DNA from: Kitasatospora azatica KCTC 9699
Lineage (GTDB): Bacteria > Actinomycetota > Actinomycetes > Streptomycetales > Streptomycetaceae
Direction: 5' to 3'
Assembly (NCBI RefSeq): GCF_000744785.1
Contig: NZ_JQMO01000003.1
Location: forward strand, 1,302,001 to 1,366,000
DNA: 64,000 bases
In this document: positions 42,665-55,721 of the stretch, in pieces
Numbering within the stretch: the first letter of the stretch is position 1
Layout of the letters: every line of letters begins with the position of its first letter
Translations under genes and position numbers: made by a program
The notes under the pieces: model-generated
Told to the model about the DNA's origin: nothing
What the model saw: the letters and a program-made list of their open reading frames with translations, nothing else
Database searches by the model: none

Positions 42665-43573
42665 TCAGCTGGGGTTGATCTGTGAGCTGCTGATCGCGCC
42701 GGCCTGGACGCCCCACTTCTGCAGGATCGCCTTGTAGGTGCCGTTGCTCATCAGCGACTGGATCGCGCCCTGGACCGCCTTGGTCAGGTCGGTGCCCTTG
42801 GGCAGCACCACGCCGTACGGGGCGGTGTCGGTGACCGAGCCGATGGTCTGCAGCTGGCCGCCGGTCTGCTGGACCGCGTAGTCGACCACCGGGGAGTCGG
42901 CCAGCATCGCGTCGTCGCGGCCGGAGACCAGGGCGGTGGTGACGTCGGTCTGCAGGTCGAACTTGTCCCCGTCGTTCGGGATGGGCGGCTTGCCGGCCTT
43001 CACACACGCCGGGTTGATCGTGTTCTTGATCGAGTCCGCCTGCGTGGTGCCGGTCTGCACCGCGACCTTCTTGCCGCACAGGTCGTTGGCGTCGACCTTG
43101 TTCGGGTTGCCCTTCTTCACCGCGGTGCCGGTGCCGGCCGAGAAGTAGCTGACCATGTCGACACTGGCCTCGCGCTCCGTGGTGATCGAGAAGGAGCTCA
43201 GGCTCATGTTGTACTTCTTCGCCGTGATGCCCGGGATGATCGAGTCGAAGGTCGCGTTCTGCACGTCGGCGGTCAGCCCGAGGGTCTGCGCGATGGCCTT
43301 GGCCATGTCGACGTCCATGCCGACGATGGTGCCGCTGGCGTCCTTGAACTCGTTCGGCGCGTACGAGGCGTCGGTGGCGACCACCAGCTTGCCGCCGGCC
43401 TTGACGTCGGCCGGCACCAGGGCGGAGAGCGAGGCGACCGCGGTCGGCGTCGGGACCGCCGAGGAGCCGCTGGAGCTGCTCTTGCTGCTGCTACAGCCCG
43501 TGACCACCAGCGAACCGGTGACCAGGACGGCGCCGAGGGCGGCGAGGCGGGAACGGCGAGTACGGGTGCTCAT
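42665..43573 (-). CDS. Amino-acid ABC transporter substrate-binding lipoprotein (SBP_bac_3)
   Basis: 302 residues from ATG 43573. Lipoprotein signal (LAALGAVLVTGSLVVTGC-SSSK), a Ser-rich linker, then the bacterial family 3 binding fold: LVVATDASYAPNEFKDASGTIVGMDVDMAKAIAQTLGL, ITTEREASVDMVSYFSAGTG and DLCGKKVAVQTGTTQADSI. A cysteine pair (DLCGKK and NPACVKAG) may form a disulfide. It is 38 bp upstream of the permease gene. The ligand is not assigned. Confidence 0.92.
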   Translation of the reverse strand: MSTRTRRSRLAALGAVLVTGSLVVTGCSSSKSSSSGSSAVPTPTAVASLSALVPADVKAGGKLVVATDASYAPNEFKDASGTIVGMDVDMAKAIAQTLGLTADVQNATFDSIIPGITAKKYNMSLSSFSITTEREASVDMVSYFSAGTGTAVKKGNPNKVDANDLCGKKVAVQTGTTQADSIKNTINPACVKAGKPPIPNDGDKFDLQTDVTTALVSGRDDAMLADSPVVDYAVQQTGGQLQTIGSVTDTAPYGVVLPKGTDLTKAVQGAIQSLMSNGTYKAILQKWGVQAGAISSSQINPS

Positions 43574-43865
43574 TTGGGGGGAGCCTCCTGGTGAGAGGTG
43601 AGGCGGATCGGGCCCGCTGTTTTCGGGGGTGAATCGGGTGTGAATGGTGGCCCACCCTCCGCCTGAGGTGGTGGTGGAGATCCTGCCATCACCGAACTGT
43701 TGAGCGGAGCACCATTCAGATCAAAAATGGATAACGGGGGTAGCCGACCCTCCTTCTGACATCCGCTTATCTGTGCTGAGCCGGCGAGAGCCCTTTTCTG
43801 ACAGCCTCTCACCGGTGACCCGGACCCGCCCGGCGGTGCGTCCGAGCGGGTCCGGTCAGCGGCTG

Positions 43866-44822
43866 TCAGAACCCGCCGTTGATCTCCGAGACCGGGACCG
43901 CGCCGTTGCGCGCGTTCCACTTGGTGAGGATCTTGTCGTAGGTGCCGTTGCGGATCAGCTGGTCCACCGCCTTGGCCAGCACGTCACGCAGCGCGTTGTC
44001 GGCCTTGTTGACGGTGATCCCGTACGGGCTGGTCTGCAGCATCGCGCCGGTCACCTGGAAGCGGTCGCCGCCCCGGTCGGGCTGGGTGTTGTAGGCGGCC
44101 ACCGGGTAGTCGTTCAGGTCGGCCACCGCCTTGCCGGAGGCCACCTCGGCCAGCGCCTGCTCGTCGGTGTCGAACAGGTCGATGGTCAGCGACTTGCCGA
44201 CCTTGGTGCAGGCCGCCACCTGGCGGGCGGCGATCTCGGCCTGGATGGTGCCGCGCTGCATCGCCACGGTCCGCCCGCAGAGCCCGTCCAGGTTGACGAT
44301 CGACTGCGGGTTGCCGGCCTTGACCAGGATCGCGGTGCCGGTCAGGAAGTAGTCGACGAAGTCGACCCCGGGGTTGGCCTGCCGGCCGTTGTCGTCGGCC
44401 CCGCTCTGGCGCTGCGGGGTGTCGATCACCGCCGACATGGCGAGGTCCAGCTCGTGGTTCTGGACCGCGGGGATCAGCTGCGCGAACGGGCGGTCGACGA
44501 ACTGGATCCGCAGGTTGAGGTAGGCGCCGAGCGCGTTGGCCAGGTCGATGTCCAGGCCAGCCGGCGTGCCGTCGCTGCCCTTGAAGTCGACCGGGGCGTA
44601 GTTGAGGTTGGAGCCGATCCTGAGCGCGCCGGCGGAGCGCAGCGAGGCGGGGAGCTTGGCGCGCAGGGCGGCGCCGGGGTCGGTGGTGGTTCCGGTGGCA
44701 CTGCCGCAGCCGGCGAGCAGCAGGCCGCCCACGCCGAGGCCGGCCGGCAGCGAGCGGTTGAGCAGGGAGCGGTGGCGGACGGGACTGAGGGTGCGTCTGG
44801 GCATGGAGGTGCGTCTGAACAT
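43866..44822 (-). CDS. Second amino-acid substrate-binding lipoprotein of the same cluster
   Basis: 318 residues from ATG 44822. Lipoprotein signal LPAGLGVGGLLLAGC-GSAT, then family 3 fold: LRIGSNLNYAPVDFKGSDGTPAGLDIDLANALGAYLNL, FVDYFLTGTAILVKAG and LDGLCGRTVAMQRGTIQAEIAARQVAAC, sharing the Cys pair with the neighbour at 42665. The two binding proteins are clearly paralogues but diverged, so the single permease probably accepts cargo from both. A 292-bp gap separates the genes and may contain an internal promoter. Confidence 0.9.
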   Translation of the reverse strand: MFRRTSMPRRTLSPVRHRSLLNRSLPAGLGVGGLLLAGCGSATGTTTDPGAALRAKLPASLRSAGALRIGSNLNYAPVDFKGSDGTPAGLDIDLANALGAYLNLRIQFVDRPFAQLIPAVQNHELDLAMSAVIDTPQRQSGADDNGRQANPGVDFVDYFLTGTAILVKAGNPQSIVNLDGLCGRTVAMQRGTIQAEIAARQVAACTKVGKSLTIDLFDTDEQALAEVASGKAVADLNDYPVAAYNTQPDRGGDRFQVTGAMLQTSPYGITVNKADNALRDVLAKAVDQLIRNGTYDKILTKWNARNGAVPVSEINGGF

Positions 44823-45427
44823 GACGAAGGACTTCCTGAGGGAGGGAAGAACGAAGTGAGCTCCGCCACGGACCGGCTGCTGGGGTGTGCAGCGTGACCT
44901 CGGGTCTGCCCTGGTAGGCCGCAGGAGGAGGGTGCGCGGCCGGTGTCCGACGAGGTCCGGTGAAGGGAGCGGGAAAGGGGATCCTCCCATCCCGGTCTGC
45001 CGGTCGGAGCGCCGGGTGTGTCAGAATCTGCTATCGGGTGACCCCCGATACCGAACAGAGACCACCGGTTCGCGACAGGACCGGGGTGCCCAGGACCGGA
45101 AGTCATGACGCCGACTCCGTATCCGAAGCACCAGCTCCCGTGAGCGTCTTCCTGTTCACTCCTGCGGGTGTGCGCGCCTTACCGCTACGGCCGGTGAACA
45201 GTGCGTGACGAGGAACCAAGGCATCGGTGTGGTGCCTGGTCCGAGGCCTAGGCTCAGCCCGTTGCACCGTGCGAAACACCCAAAAACCCTCATTCGAGGG
45301 CGGCCCCGACAGTCGCCCCGACCCCCCGAATCCGGATCGCGACGACGCGGCCCGGGATTTTCAGCTTCTTCGGGGCGGGTCGAAAACGTCGGGCGTCGTC
45401 CTCGCTGATCATGACGAAGAGGTCATC
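44823..45427. other. Divergent intergenic region with small hairpins, no gene
   Basis: 605 bp between the binding-protein gene (minus) and the malic enzyme (plus). Visible structures: TATCGGG-TGACC-CCCGATA (45032-45050) and a wide inverted repeat CTGTTCAC/GTGAACAG (45152-45159, 45194-45201). Promoters for both genes must lie here. No small ORF with convincing codon use or ribosome-binding site stands out. Confidence 0.55.
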
Positions 45428-46624
45428 GTGGCAGCGGAGATCATTCACCCTCGTACTCAGGACACCGAGGACCCCGTCGACGCCGTGTTCGCGCTCCACC
45501 GCGGCGGCAAGATGGAGGTCCGGGCGACCGTGCCGGTGCGCGACGCGGACGACCTGTCCCTCGCCTACACCCCCGGGGTCGCCCGGGTCTGCACCGCCAT
45601 CGCCGAGCAGCCCGAGCTGGTGAACGACTACACCTGGAAGTCCAACGTGGTCGCGGTCGTCACCGACGGCACCGCCGTGCTGGGCCTGGGCGACATCGGC
45701 CCGCAGGCCTCGCTGCCCGTGATGGAGGGCAAGGCGATCCTGTTCAAGCAGTTCGGCGGCGTGGACGCGGTGCCGATCGCGCTGGACTGCACCGACGTGG
45801 ACGAGATCGTGGAGACCGTGGTCCGGCTGGCCCCGTCCTTCGGTGGCGTCAACCTGGAGGACATCTCCGCCCCCCGCTGCTTCGAGATCGAGCGCCGGCT
45901 GCAGGACGCGCTGGACATCCCGATCTTCCACGACGACCAGCACGGCACCGCGATCGTCTCCACCGCCGCGCTGTGGAACGCCGCCAAGGTGACCGGCCGC
46001 GAGATCGGCGAGCTGCGGGCCGTCATCTCCGGGGCCGGTGCGGCCGGCATCGCGATCGCCAAGATGCTGGTCGCGGCCGGCATCGGCGACGTGTCGGTCT
46101 GCGACCGGCGCGGCGTGGTCTACCAGGGCCGCGAGGACCTCACCGACGTCAAGGCCGAGATCGCCGCGCTGACCAACAAGGCCGGGCTCAAGGGCTCGCT
46201 GGCCGAGGCGCTGAACGGCGCGGACGTGTTCATCGGCGTCTCCGGCGGCACCGTGCCGGAGGAGGCGGTGGCGACCATGGCCGAGGGCTGCTTCATCTTC
46301 GCGATGGCCAACCCGAACCCGGAGATCCACCCCGAGGTCGCGCACAAGTACGCCTCCGTGGTGGCCACCGGCCGCTCCGACTTCCCGAACCAGATCAACA
46401 ACGTGCTGGCCTTCCCCGGCATCTTCGCCGGCGCGCTGCAGGTGCGGGCCACCCGGATCACCGAGGGCATGAAGCTGGCCGCCGCCGAGGCGCTGGCCGC
46501 CGTGGTCGCGGACGAGCTGACGGCGCAGAAGGTGATCCCGTCGCCGTTCGACCCGCGGGTGGCCCCGGCGGTCACCAAGGCCGTCGCCGAGGCGGCCCGG
46601 CGCGAGGGCGTCGCACGGCGCTAG
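45428..46624 (+). CDS. NAD-dependent malic enzyme
   Basis: 398 residues from GTG 45428, with GAAGAGG six bases upstream; the frame is open further but without protein-like sequence. Malic enzyme features: [85 protein letters not shown] (metal site), [17 protein letters not shown] and the NAD loop [16 protein letters not shown]. The length fits the short bacterial malate dehydrogenase (decarboxylating) form. It converts malate to pyruvate and CO2, linking the TCA cycle to pyruvate. Confidence 0.94.
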   Translation: MAAEIIHPRTQDTEDPVDAVFALHRGGKMEVRATVPVRDADDLSLAYTPGVARVCTAIAEQPELVNDYTWKSNVVAVVTDGTAVLGLGDIGPQASLPVMEGKAILFKQFGGVDAVPIALDCTDVDEIVETVVRLAPSFGGVNLEDISAPRCFEIERRLQDALDIPIFHDDQHGTAIVSTAALWNAAKVTGREIGELRAVISGAGAAGIAIAKMLVAAGIGDVSVCDRRGVVYQGREDLTDVKAEIAALTNKAGLKGSLAEALNGADVFIGVSGGTVPEEAVATMAEGCFIFAMANPNPEIHPEVAHKYASVVATGRSDFPNQINNVLAFPGIFAGALQVRATRITEGMKLAAAEALAAVVADELTAQKVIPSPFDPRVAPAVTKAVAEAARREGVARR

Positions 46625-46734
46625 GGCCGGACAGGCCCTAGCCGTACCCACCGGCACCGGGCCCGGGACACGCGGTGGAGGTCACACTCGCGCGTGGTTC
46701 CGGGCCCCGGTCGTTGCGGGCTAGTGTCCGGTCC

Positions 46735-47697
46735 ATGTTCGCCGCCTACGCCGCCCGTATCGATGCTGACGACCCGTTGGGTGCCCTGGAACTCGGGGAG
46801 CTGCCCGAGCCGCAGGCCCGGCCCGGCTGGAGCGTGGTGACCGTCAAGGCCGCCAGCCTCAACCACCACGACCTCTGGTCGCTGCGCGGGGTGGGCCTGC
46901 CCGCCGAGCGGCTGCCGATGATCCTCGGCTGCGACGCGGCCGGGGTGGACGAGCAGGGCCGCGAAGTGGTGATCCACTCGGTGATCGGGCAGAGCGGCCA
47001 CGGGGTCGGACCCGATGAGCCGCGCTCCATCCTGACCGAGCGTTACCAGGGCAGCCTCGCGCAGAAGGTGGCCGTCCCCACCTGGAACCTGCTGCCCAAG
47101 CCCGCCGAGCTGTCCTTCGCCGAGGCCGCCTGCCTGCCGACGGCCTGGCTGACGGCCTATCGGATGCTGTTCACCAACGCGGGCGTCCGCCCGGGCGACA
47201 CGGTGCTGATCCAGGGCGCGGGCGGCGGCGTGGCCACCGCACTGATCGTCCTCGGCAAGGCGGCCGGCCTGCGGGTCTGGGTCACCGGGCGGGACGAGGC
47301 CAAGCGGGCCCGGGCGGTCCAGCTGGGTGCGGACGCCGCCTTCGAGTCCGGCGCCCGGCTGCCGGAGCGGGTGGACGCGGTGATGGAGACGGTCGGAGCC
47401 GCCACCTGGTCGCACTCGGTGAAGGCGCTGCGGCCCGGCGGGACCATCGTGATCTCCGGCGCCACGTCCGGGCCCTCTCCCAAGTCGGCCGAGCTGAACC
47501 GGATCTTCTTCCTGGAGCTCAAGGTGGTCGGCTCCACCATGGGCACCAAGGAGGAGCTGGCCGGACTGCTCGCGCTGTGCGCCAACACCGGGGTGCGCCC
47601 GGTGATCGACTCGGTGCTCCCGCTGGCCGAGGCCCGCGAGGCCTTCGCCCGGCTGGCCAAGGGCGAGGTCTTCGGCAAGATCGTCCTGGAGCCGTAG
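46735..47697 (+). CDS. Zinc-independent alcohol dehydrogenase/quinone oxidoreductase-like (MDR) enzyme
   Basis: 320 residues from ATG 46735, with no Shine-Dalgarno visible; a TAGTGT -10-like hexamer at 46722-46727 suggests a leaderless message. MDR fold: ELPEPQARPGWSVVTVKAASLNHHDLWSLRGVGLP, ILGCDAAGVDEQGREVVIHSVIG, the dinucleotide loop DTVLIQGAGGGVATALIVLGKAAGLRVWVTGR, and the usual C-terminal LAEAREAFARLAKGEVFGKIVLEP. Structural-zinc cysteines are absent, as in quinone oxidoreductases. The substrate is unknown. Confidence 0.9.
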   Translation: MFAAYAARIDADDPLGALELGELPEPQARPGWSVVTVKAASLNHHDLWSLRGVGLPAERLPMILGCDAAGVDEQGREVVIHSVIGQSGHGVGPDEPRSILTERYQGSLAQKVAVPTWNLLPKPAELSFAEAACLPTAWLTAYRMLFTNAGVRPGDTVLIQGAGGGVATALIVLGKAAGLRVWVTGRDEAKRARAVQLGADAAFESGARLPERVDAVMETVGAATWSHSVKALRPGGTIVISGATSGPSPKSAELNRIFFLELKVVGSTMGTKEELAGLLALCANTGVRPVIDSVLPLAEAREAFARLAKGEVFGKIVLEP

Positions 47698-47700
47698 CAG

Positions 47701-47738
47701 AGCGAGCGCGAGCCCGGGGGACCGGGCTCGCGCTCGCT
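47701..47738. terminator. Bidirectional hairpin terminator
   Basis: A perfect 17-bp stem (AGCGAGCGCGAGCCCGG and its complement) with a GGGA loop, between convergent MDR and PadR genes. Confidence 0.92.
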
Positions 47739-47756
47739 GTTCATTTCGCTCTGCGG

Positions 47757-48737
47757 TCAGCCCAGCCGGCGGCGCAGCCGTTCGGCGGCCGAGGCGAGCA
47801 CGGACTGGGCCTCGGCCAGCTGATCGGCCGTCAGCGGGCCGCCGTCCCGGGCCGCGTCGCGGATCTGGTCGCGGAAGCGGTCCAGCAGGCGGTCCAACTC
47901 GCGGCTCGGGTCGGCCGACGCGTCGGTGCGGGCCCAGTCGGGCAGGTCGGCCGGGGCGGTGTCCTTGTCGAGGTCGACCCGGCTGACGGTGATCTTCTCC
48001 TCGGACTTGGCCGAGGTGTCCCAGCGGGACGGATCGGCCAGGCCGGCCAGGCCCTTGGTCAGCTCGGAGAAGCCCTCGGCCAGTCCGGTCGGCCAGTCGC
48101 CCTTGCTGACGTGGTCGCGGACCTGCTGCTCGACCCGCCGCTTGATCCGCAGCGCCTCCTGCTGGGCGGCCTGTCGGACGGCCTGGGACTGCTCGCGCGC
48201 CTTGCGGGCCTCCTCCTTCGCCCGCCTGGCCTGCTCCTTGGCGGCCCGCTCCTGCTCCTTGGCCCGCTTCGCCTGGGCCTTGAACTCGGCGAACTCCTCC
48301 TTGGTGCGCTGCCAGGCCGGGTCGCCGGCCGGCTCCGCGGGCTCGGCCCGGCGGGCGGTGCGGGCGGCGGTGCGCAGCTCGTCGCGCAGGTCCTTGGCCA
48401 GGTCGCGGACGTCCTCGCGGATCGCGCCGGCCAGCTGGGCGACCGAGTCGCTGATCTCCACCTCCAGCTCCGCCAAGTCCTCCTGACGGGCGGTCAGCTC
48501 GGCCCGGCCCGCGTCGGTGATCCGGTAGACCTTGCGGCCGCCCTCGGTGGAGTGCTCCACCAGGCCCTCCTGCTCCAGCTTGGCCAGCCGGGGGTAGACC
48601 GTCCCGGCGGAGGGCGCGTACAGACCGTGGAAGCGCTCCTCCAACAGGCGGATCACCTCGTAGCCGTGGCGCGGCGACTCCTCCAGCAGCTTCAGCAGGT
48701 AGAGCCGCAACCGCCCGTGTGCGAACACGCTACTCAT
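47757..48737 (-). CDS. PadR-family regulator with a long coiled-coil extension
   Basis: 326 residues from ATG 48737. The N-terminal winged helix MSSVFAHGRLRLYLLKLLEESPRHGYEVIRLLEERFHGLYAPSAGTVYPRLAKLEQEGLVEHS is a clear PadR domain. It is followed by a long charged coiled coil (about 95-230; REDVRDLAKDLRDELR, AQAKRAKEQERAAKEQARRAKEEARKAREQ) far larger than usual for PadR proteins (about 110-200). It is encoded after the DUF4097 gene. Two near-palindromes with CGCGAT/ATCGCG arms upstream of that gene are its probable operators. Confidence 0.9.
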   Translation of the reverse strand: MSSVFAHGRLRLYLLKLLEESPRHGYEVIRLLEERFHGLYAPSAGTVYPRLAKLEQEGLVEHSTEGGRKVYRITDAGRAELTARQEDLAELEVEISDSVAQLAGAIREDVRDLAKDLRDELRTAARTARRAEPAEPAGDPAWQRTKEEFAEFKAQAKRAKEQERAAKEQARRAKEEARKAREQSQAVRQAAQQEALRIKRRVEQQVRDHVSKGDWPTGLAEGFSELTKGLAGLADPSRWDTSAKSEEKITVSRVDLDKDTAPADLPDWARTDASADPSRELDRLLDRFRDQIRDAARDGGPLTADQLAEAQSVLASAAERLRRRLG

Positions 48738-48810
48738 GCGCCCGCCTCGCTTCGCTCGGCGGCCGCTTCGCAGCACGCGCCGCCCATCATGATTCGCTCG
48801 CTTCGCTCGC

Positions 48811-49701
48811 TCATGCCTCCGCGCCCTTCTCCAGTTCCTTGACCAGGCTGGGGCCCTCGTCCTCCGGCTCCGGGCGGCGCAGCACCGAGATGGCGCCGGA
48901 GACGGTGGCGACCTGCAGCTTGCCGGTGCCCGCGCCGAGCGTGCCGGTGAGCCGCTTGGCACCCCAGGTGCCGCCCACGGTCAGCTCCTCGAAGGCGGTG
49001 GAGAACTCGCCGCTGGTGCTGCCGGCCTCGACCTTGGTGTCGGCGGGCTGGGGGAGTCGGACCGCGACGTCCCCGGTGACGGTGTTGATCTTGATGTCGG
49101 CCGGCGAGCCGCCCGCCAGGTCCAGGGTGACCGCGCCGCCGACCGTGTTGGCGCGCAGCTTGGCGGCGGTGCCGGAGACCACGGTCAGGTCGCCGGAGAC
49201 GGTCTTGACCCGCAGCTCGCCGGAGACCGACTGGGCGTCCACGTCACCGGAGACCGAGCTGGCCTCGACGGTGCCGTCCAGCCCGACCAGCGTGGTGCCG
49301 CCGGCCACGCCGTAGACCGTGGTGCTGCCGCGGACGCCGGAGACGGTGGCCTCGGCGTTGACGGTGCCGAGCCGGACCGGGGTCTCGGCCGGGACGGTGA
49401 GCGAGACCACTGCGACGGCCTGGCGCTTGCGCCGCCAGGAACCGAAGAGGCTCTTGGCCGCGTCGACCGACTTGAGGCCCTCGCTGAAGTCGCCCCAGGA
49501 GAGGTTGGGGTACGTCACCGTCAGCACGCCGTCGACCAGCGTGACCTGGAGCGGCTCGCCCTCCAGCTCGGTCACCTCCAGGCGGGCGGGGCCCTCGGCG
49601 GCGACCACGTTGACCGCGCCGCCGATGATCCGCACCTGCAGGGCGCTGACCGGCTCCTCGATGGTGATCTTGTCAGGCTCGCTGACCGTCCACTGGCTCA
49701 T
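48811..49701 (-). CDS. DUF4097 beta-helical (adhesin-like) protein
   Basis: 296 residues without a signal peptide. Repeating short beta strands of the type ASSVSGDVDAQSVSGELRVKTVSGDLTVV and INTVTGDVAVRLP form the DUF4097 right-handed beta-solenoid, also called adhesin domain. The repeats carry V-S/T-G-D/E steps every 8-10 residues. Proteins of this type are associated with envelope stress regulation and are commonly paired with a PadR regulator, as here (73 bp downstream on the same strand). The molecular role is unknown. Confidence 0.88.
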   Translation of the reverse strand: MSQWTVSEPDKITIEEPVSALQVRIIGGAVNVVAAEGPARLEVTELEGEPLQVTLVDGVLTVTYPNLSWGDFSEGLKSVDAAKSLFGSWRRKRQAVAVVSLTVPAETPVRLGTVNAEATVSGVRGSTTVYGVAGGTTLVGLDGTVEASSVSGDVDAQSVSGELRVKTVSGDLTVVSGTAAKLRANTVGGAVTLDLAGGSPADIKINTVTGDVAVRLPQPADTKVEAGSTSGEFSTAFEELTVGGTWGAKRLTGTLGAGTGKLQVATVSGAISVLRRPEPEDEGPSLVKELEKGAEA

Positions 49702-49761
49702 TGCTTCTTCCTCCCGTTGCGCGGCCGCCGTCGTACCCTGGAGGGGCGACGATCCGGCGAT

Positions 49762-49803
49762 CGCGATGTATCGCGTCTTCCGAGAAACACGATATATCGC
49801 GTG
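49762..49803. promoter_or_regulatory. Two palindromic operators before the DUF4097/PadR operon
   Basis: CGCGAT-GT-ATCGCG (49762-49775) and CACGATATATCGCGTG (49788-49803, with a perfect CGATATATCG core at 49790-49799) are spaced 26 bp apart, about 60-100 bp upstream of the DUF4097 start. The A/T-rich core in this G/C-rich DNA stands out. PadR is the likely binder. Confidence 0.75.
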
Positions 49804-49836
49804 GCGCAGAAGTCAAGGAGTTCTGCGCGCCGAGAA

Positions 49837-49880
49837 CGTTGAAGGGCCCAGGAGGCGGTTGCCTCCCGGGCCCTTCAACG
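49837..49880 (-). terminator. Long hairpin terminator after the DUF6104 gene
   Basis: A 20-bp stem with one G-U-type mismatch (CGTTGAAGGGCCC... arms, 49837-49856 and 49861-49880) and a GGTT loop. Confidence 0.9.
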
Positions 49881-49905
49881 TGGTGCTCCTGCTACTCGTC
49901 GTCCT

Positions 49906-50085
49906 CTACTCGTCGTCCTCGTCGTCGAGCCGGGCCAGCCAGGTGGCCAGCCGCTCGACGGGGATCTCGAAGTCGGGGTTGAGGTCCACGAACTCGCGCA
50001 GACGGTCGGCCAGCCACTCGAAGGTGACCTCCTCCTCGCCACGCCGGTCCGCCAGCTCCTCGATGCCGCGGTCGGTGAAGTACAC
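49906..50085 (-). CDS. DUF6104-like small acidic protein
   Basis: 59 residues from GTG 50085. The reading is MYFTDRGIEELADRRGEEEV followed by TFEWLADRLREFVDLNPDFE and IPVERLATWLARLDDEDDE. It is acidic and helical with tight codon bias, and matches a short conserved Streptomyces protein family I know as DUF6104. A strong hairpin follows the stop. Function is not known. It lies between the PadR operon and a Ser/Thr kinase gene, all on the minus strand. Confidence 0.85.
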   Translation of the reverse strand: MYFTDRGIEELADRRGEEEVTFEWLADRLREFVDLNPDFEIPVERLATWLARLDDEDDE

Positions 50086-50137
50086 GGTGTGCTCCGGTTC
50101 GGGATGGGTGCTACCGGGTCAGGATAGTCGGGGATCG

Positions 50138-51880
50138 TCAGCCGTCATTGCGGTAGTAGCTGAGCGAGCAGGTGGTGGCGCCGTTGGTGTCGGCCGGCTT
50201 GACCACCCGCAGCACCACGACGGCGCCCGAGGCGCGAGAGCGCAGGCAGAAGAAGCGGTTGGCCGGCAGGGCGCTGGCGGCGAGCTCGCCGGTGGGCTCG
50301 CGGTCGATGCCGGCCGAGCACTGCTCGGCGGTCAGCGCGCTGCCGTCCTTGGCGATGTAGGCGTCGGTGCCGTCGCTCATCTGGTAGTACGGGCCGTACG
50401 TGCTCAGGTGCCAGTCGGCCGCGCCGCCCGGCTCGACCTTGCCGTTCTTCAGGTCGAACTGGTAGTCCGCGTCCGTGCCGATCGACAGCACCCGGTCCTT
50501 GTAGACCGCGGTGTACTTGGGCGGCCGGGCGGTCGGCGACGCGTTGCCGCTCGCCGACGGGCCGCCGCTCGGCGAGCCACTGGCCGCCGGGGAGCCGGTG
50601 CGCGCGGCGTCGGTGGTCGGCGTCAGCGTCGGCGTCGGCGGCGCCGAGGTCGGGTTGGCCGGCTGCGCCGTGCTCACGTGGTCGGCGCTGCGGCCGCCGC
50701 CACCGTGGTCGTCGCGGGTCAGCGCCACGCCCGCCGCCGCGCCGCCCAGGGCCGTCGCCACGGCCACCGCCAGTACGGTCTTGCGGGAGGCGCCCTTGGG
50801 CCGCTGCGGCTTCGTCGGCAGGGTCTCGGTCGCCGGTGCCACCGGGTGCACCGACGGTGCGGCCGCCCGGAGCACCATGGTCTGCCGCGCCGGCGACAGC
50901 GGGCCGGCGAGGACCTCGCCGGGCGGCGCGACGGTGGTGGCGGGAGCGCTGGGCAGCTCCGAGCGCCGGGTGATCTCGCTGTCCACCGTCGCCGGCAGCC
51001 AACCGTCCGTGAACCGCAGCTGCCCGCCGACCTCCGGGTGGCTGCGGGCCGACTCGATGATCTCGGCGGGCGCCGGCCGCTCCTCGGGCGACTTGGCCAG
51101 GCAGCGCAGCAGCAGCCCGCGCAGGTCGGCCGGCACCGCGGCCATCTCGGGCTCCTCGTACACCACCCGGAAGAGCACCGCGGTCTCCGAGCCCTCGCCG
51201 AACGGCGGGACACCGCCGGCCACGTAGGCGGCGAGCGCGCCGAGTGCGAAGACGTCGGCGGCCGGGGTGATCTCCCTGCCCTGGGCCTGCTCGGGAGCCA
51301 TGAAGGAGGGCGAGCCGACCCGCAGGCCGGTGCTGGTCAGCGAGGTCGCGTCGGCGGCCCGGGCGATGCCGAAGTCGATCACCCGCGGACCGTCGGCGGC
51401 CATCAGCACATTGGCCGGCTTGAGGTCGCGGTGCACCACCCCGACGCTGTGGATCGCCTGCAGCGCCTCGGCGATGCCGCCCATCAGCAGCAGCACCGTG
51501 CGCACCGGCAGCGGACCGTGCTCGCGGATCACCTGCTGCAGCGAGGGACCGGGCACGTACGCGGTGACCAGCCAGGGCACCTCGGCGGTGGTGCCGGAGT
51601 CGATCAGCTGGGCGGTGTAGAGGCCATGGATCCGCTGGGCGCTCGCCACCTCCTGGGCGAACCGGCGGCGGAACTCGGGGTCCTCGGCGAGCTCCGGTCG
51701 GACCACCTTGATCGCCACCGGGCGCCCGCCGGGGGTGTACGAGAGGTAGACCCGTCCCATCCCGCCGGAGCCGAGCCGCGCGTACAGCCGGTACCCGGCG
51801 ACCTCCGCCGGGTCGTCCGAGAGCAGCGGCTGGAAGATCGGAAACGGAGACATGGCTGGTCGCGAGTGCTCGGCAGGCAT
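50138..51880 (-). CDS. Membrane-anchored Ser/Thr protein kinase (PknB-type)
   Basis: 580 residues; an internal ATG (MSPFPIFQPL) ten residues in is an alternative start. Kinase motifs are complete: GSGGMGRVYLS (P-loop), VAIKVVRPE (catalytic Lys), VVHRDLKPANVLM (catalytic loop), VIDFGIARA (DFG) and SPSFMAPEQAQGREITPAADVFALG. After a Pro-rich linker, one membrane helix (TVLAVAVATALGGAAAGVAL, about 375-395) leads to an extracellular Ser/Thr/Pro-rich stalk and a small outer domain ending with two cysteines (FFCLRSRASG, TTCSLSYYR). The outer domain is not PASTA; its ligand is unknown. Confidence 0.93.
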   Translation of the reverse strand: MPAEHSRPAMSPFPIFQPLLSDDPAEVAGYRLYARLGSGGMGRVYLSYTPGGRPVAIKVVRPELAEDPEFRRRFAQEVASAQRIHGLYTAQLIDSGTTAEVPWLVTAYVPGPSLQQVIREHGPLPVRTVLLLMGGIAEALQAIHSVGVVHRDLKPANVLMAADGPRVIDFGIARAADATSLTSTGLRVGSPSFMAPEQAQGREITPAADVFALGALAAYVAGGVPPFGEGSETAVLFRVVYEEPEMAAVPADLRGLLLRCLAKSPEERPAPAEIIESARSHPEVGGQLRFTDGWLPATVDSEITRRSELPSAPATTVAPPGEVLAGPLSPARQTMVLRAAAPSVHPVAPATETLPTKPQRPKGASRKTVLAVAVATALGGAAAGVALTRDDHGGGGRSADHVSTAQPANPTSAPPTPTLTPTTDAARTGSPAASGSPSGGPSASGNASPTARPPKYTAVYKDRVLSIGTDADYQFDLKNGKVEPGGAADWHLSTYGPYYQMSDGTDAYIAKDGSALTAEQCSAGIDREPTGELAASALPANRFFCLRSRASGAVVVLRVVKPADTNGATTCSLSYYRNDG

Positions 51881-51898
51881 GGCGCAGAGACTAGCGAA

Positions 51899-51927
51899 GG
51901 GCCCGGTCTCAGGATGAGACCGGGCCC
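51899..51927 (-). terminator. Hairpin terminator after kgd
   Basis: A perfect 13-bp stem GGGCCCGGTCTCA/TGAGACCGGGCCC with a GGA loop, 34 bp beyond the kgd stop codon. Confidence 0.9.
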
Positions 51928-51960
51928 CACAACATCATTGACGCGATGTCAGGCGTGCTG

Positions 51961-55721
<3,761 letters not shown>

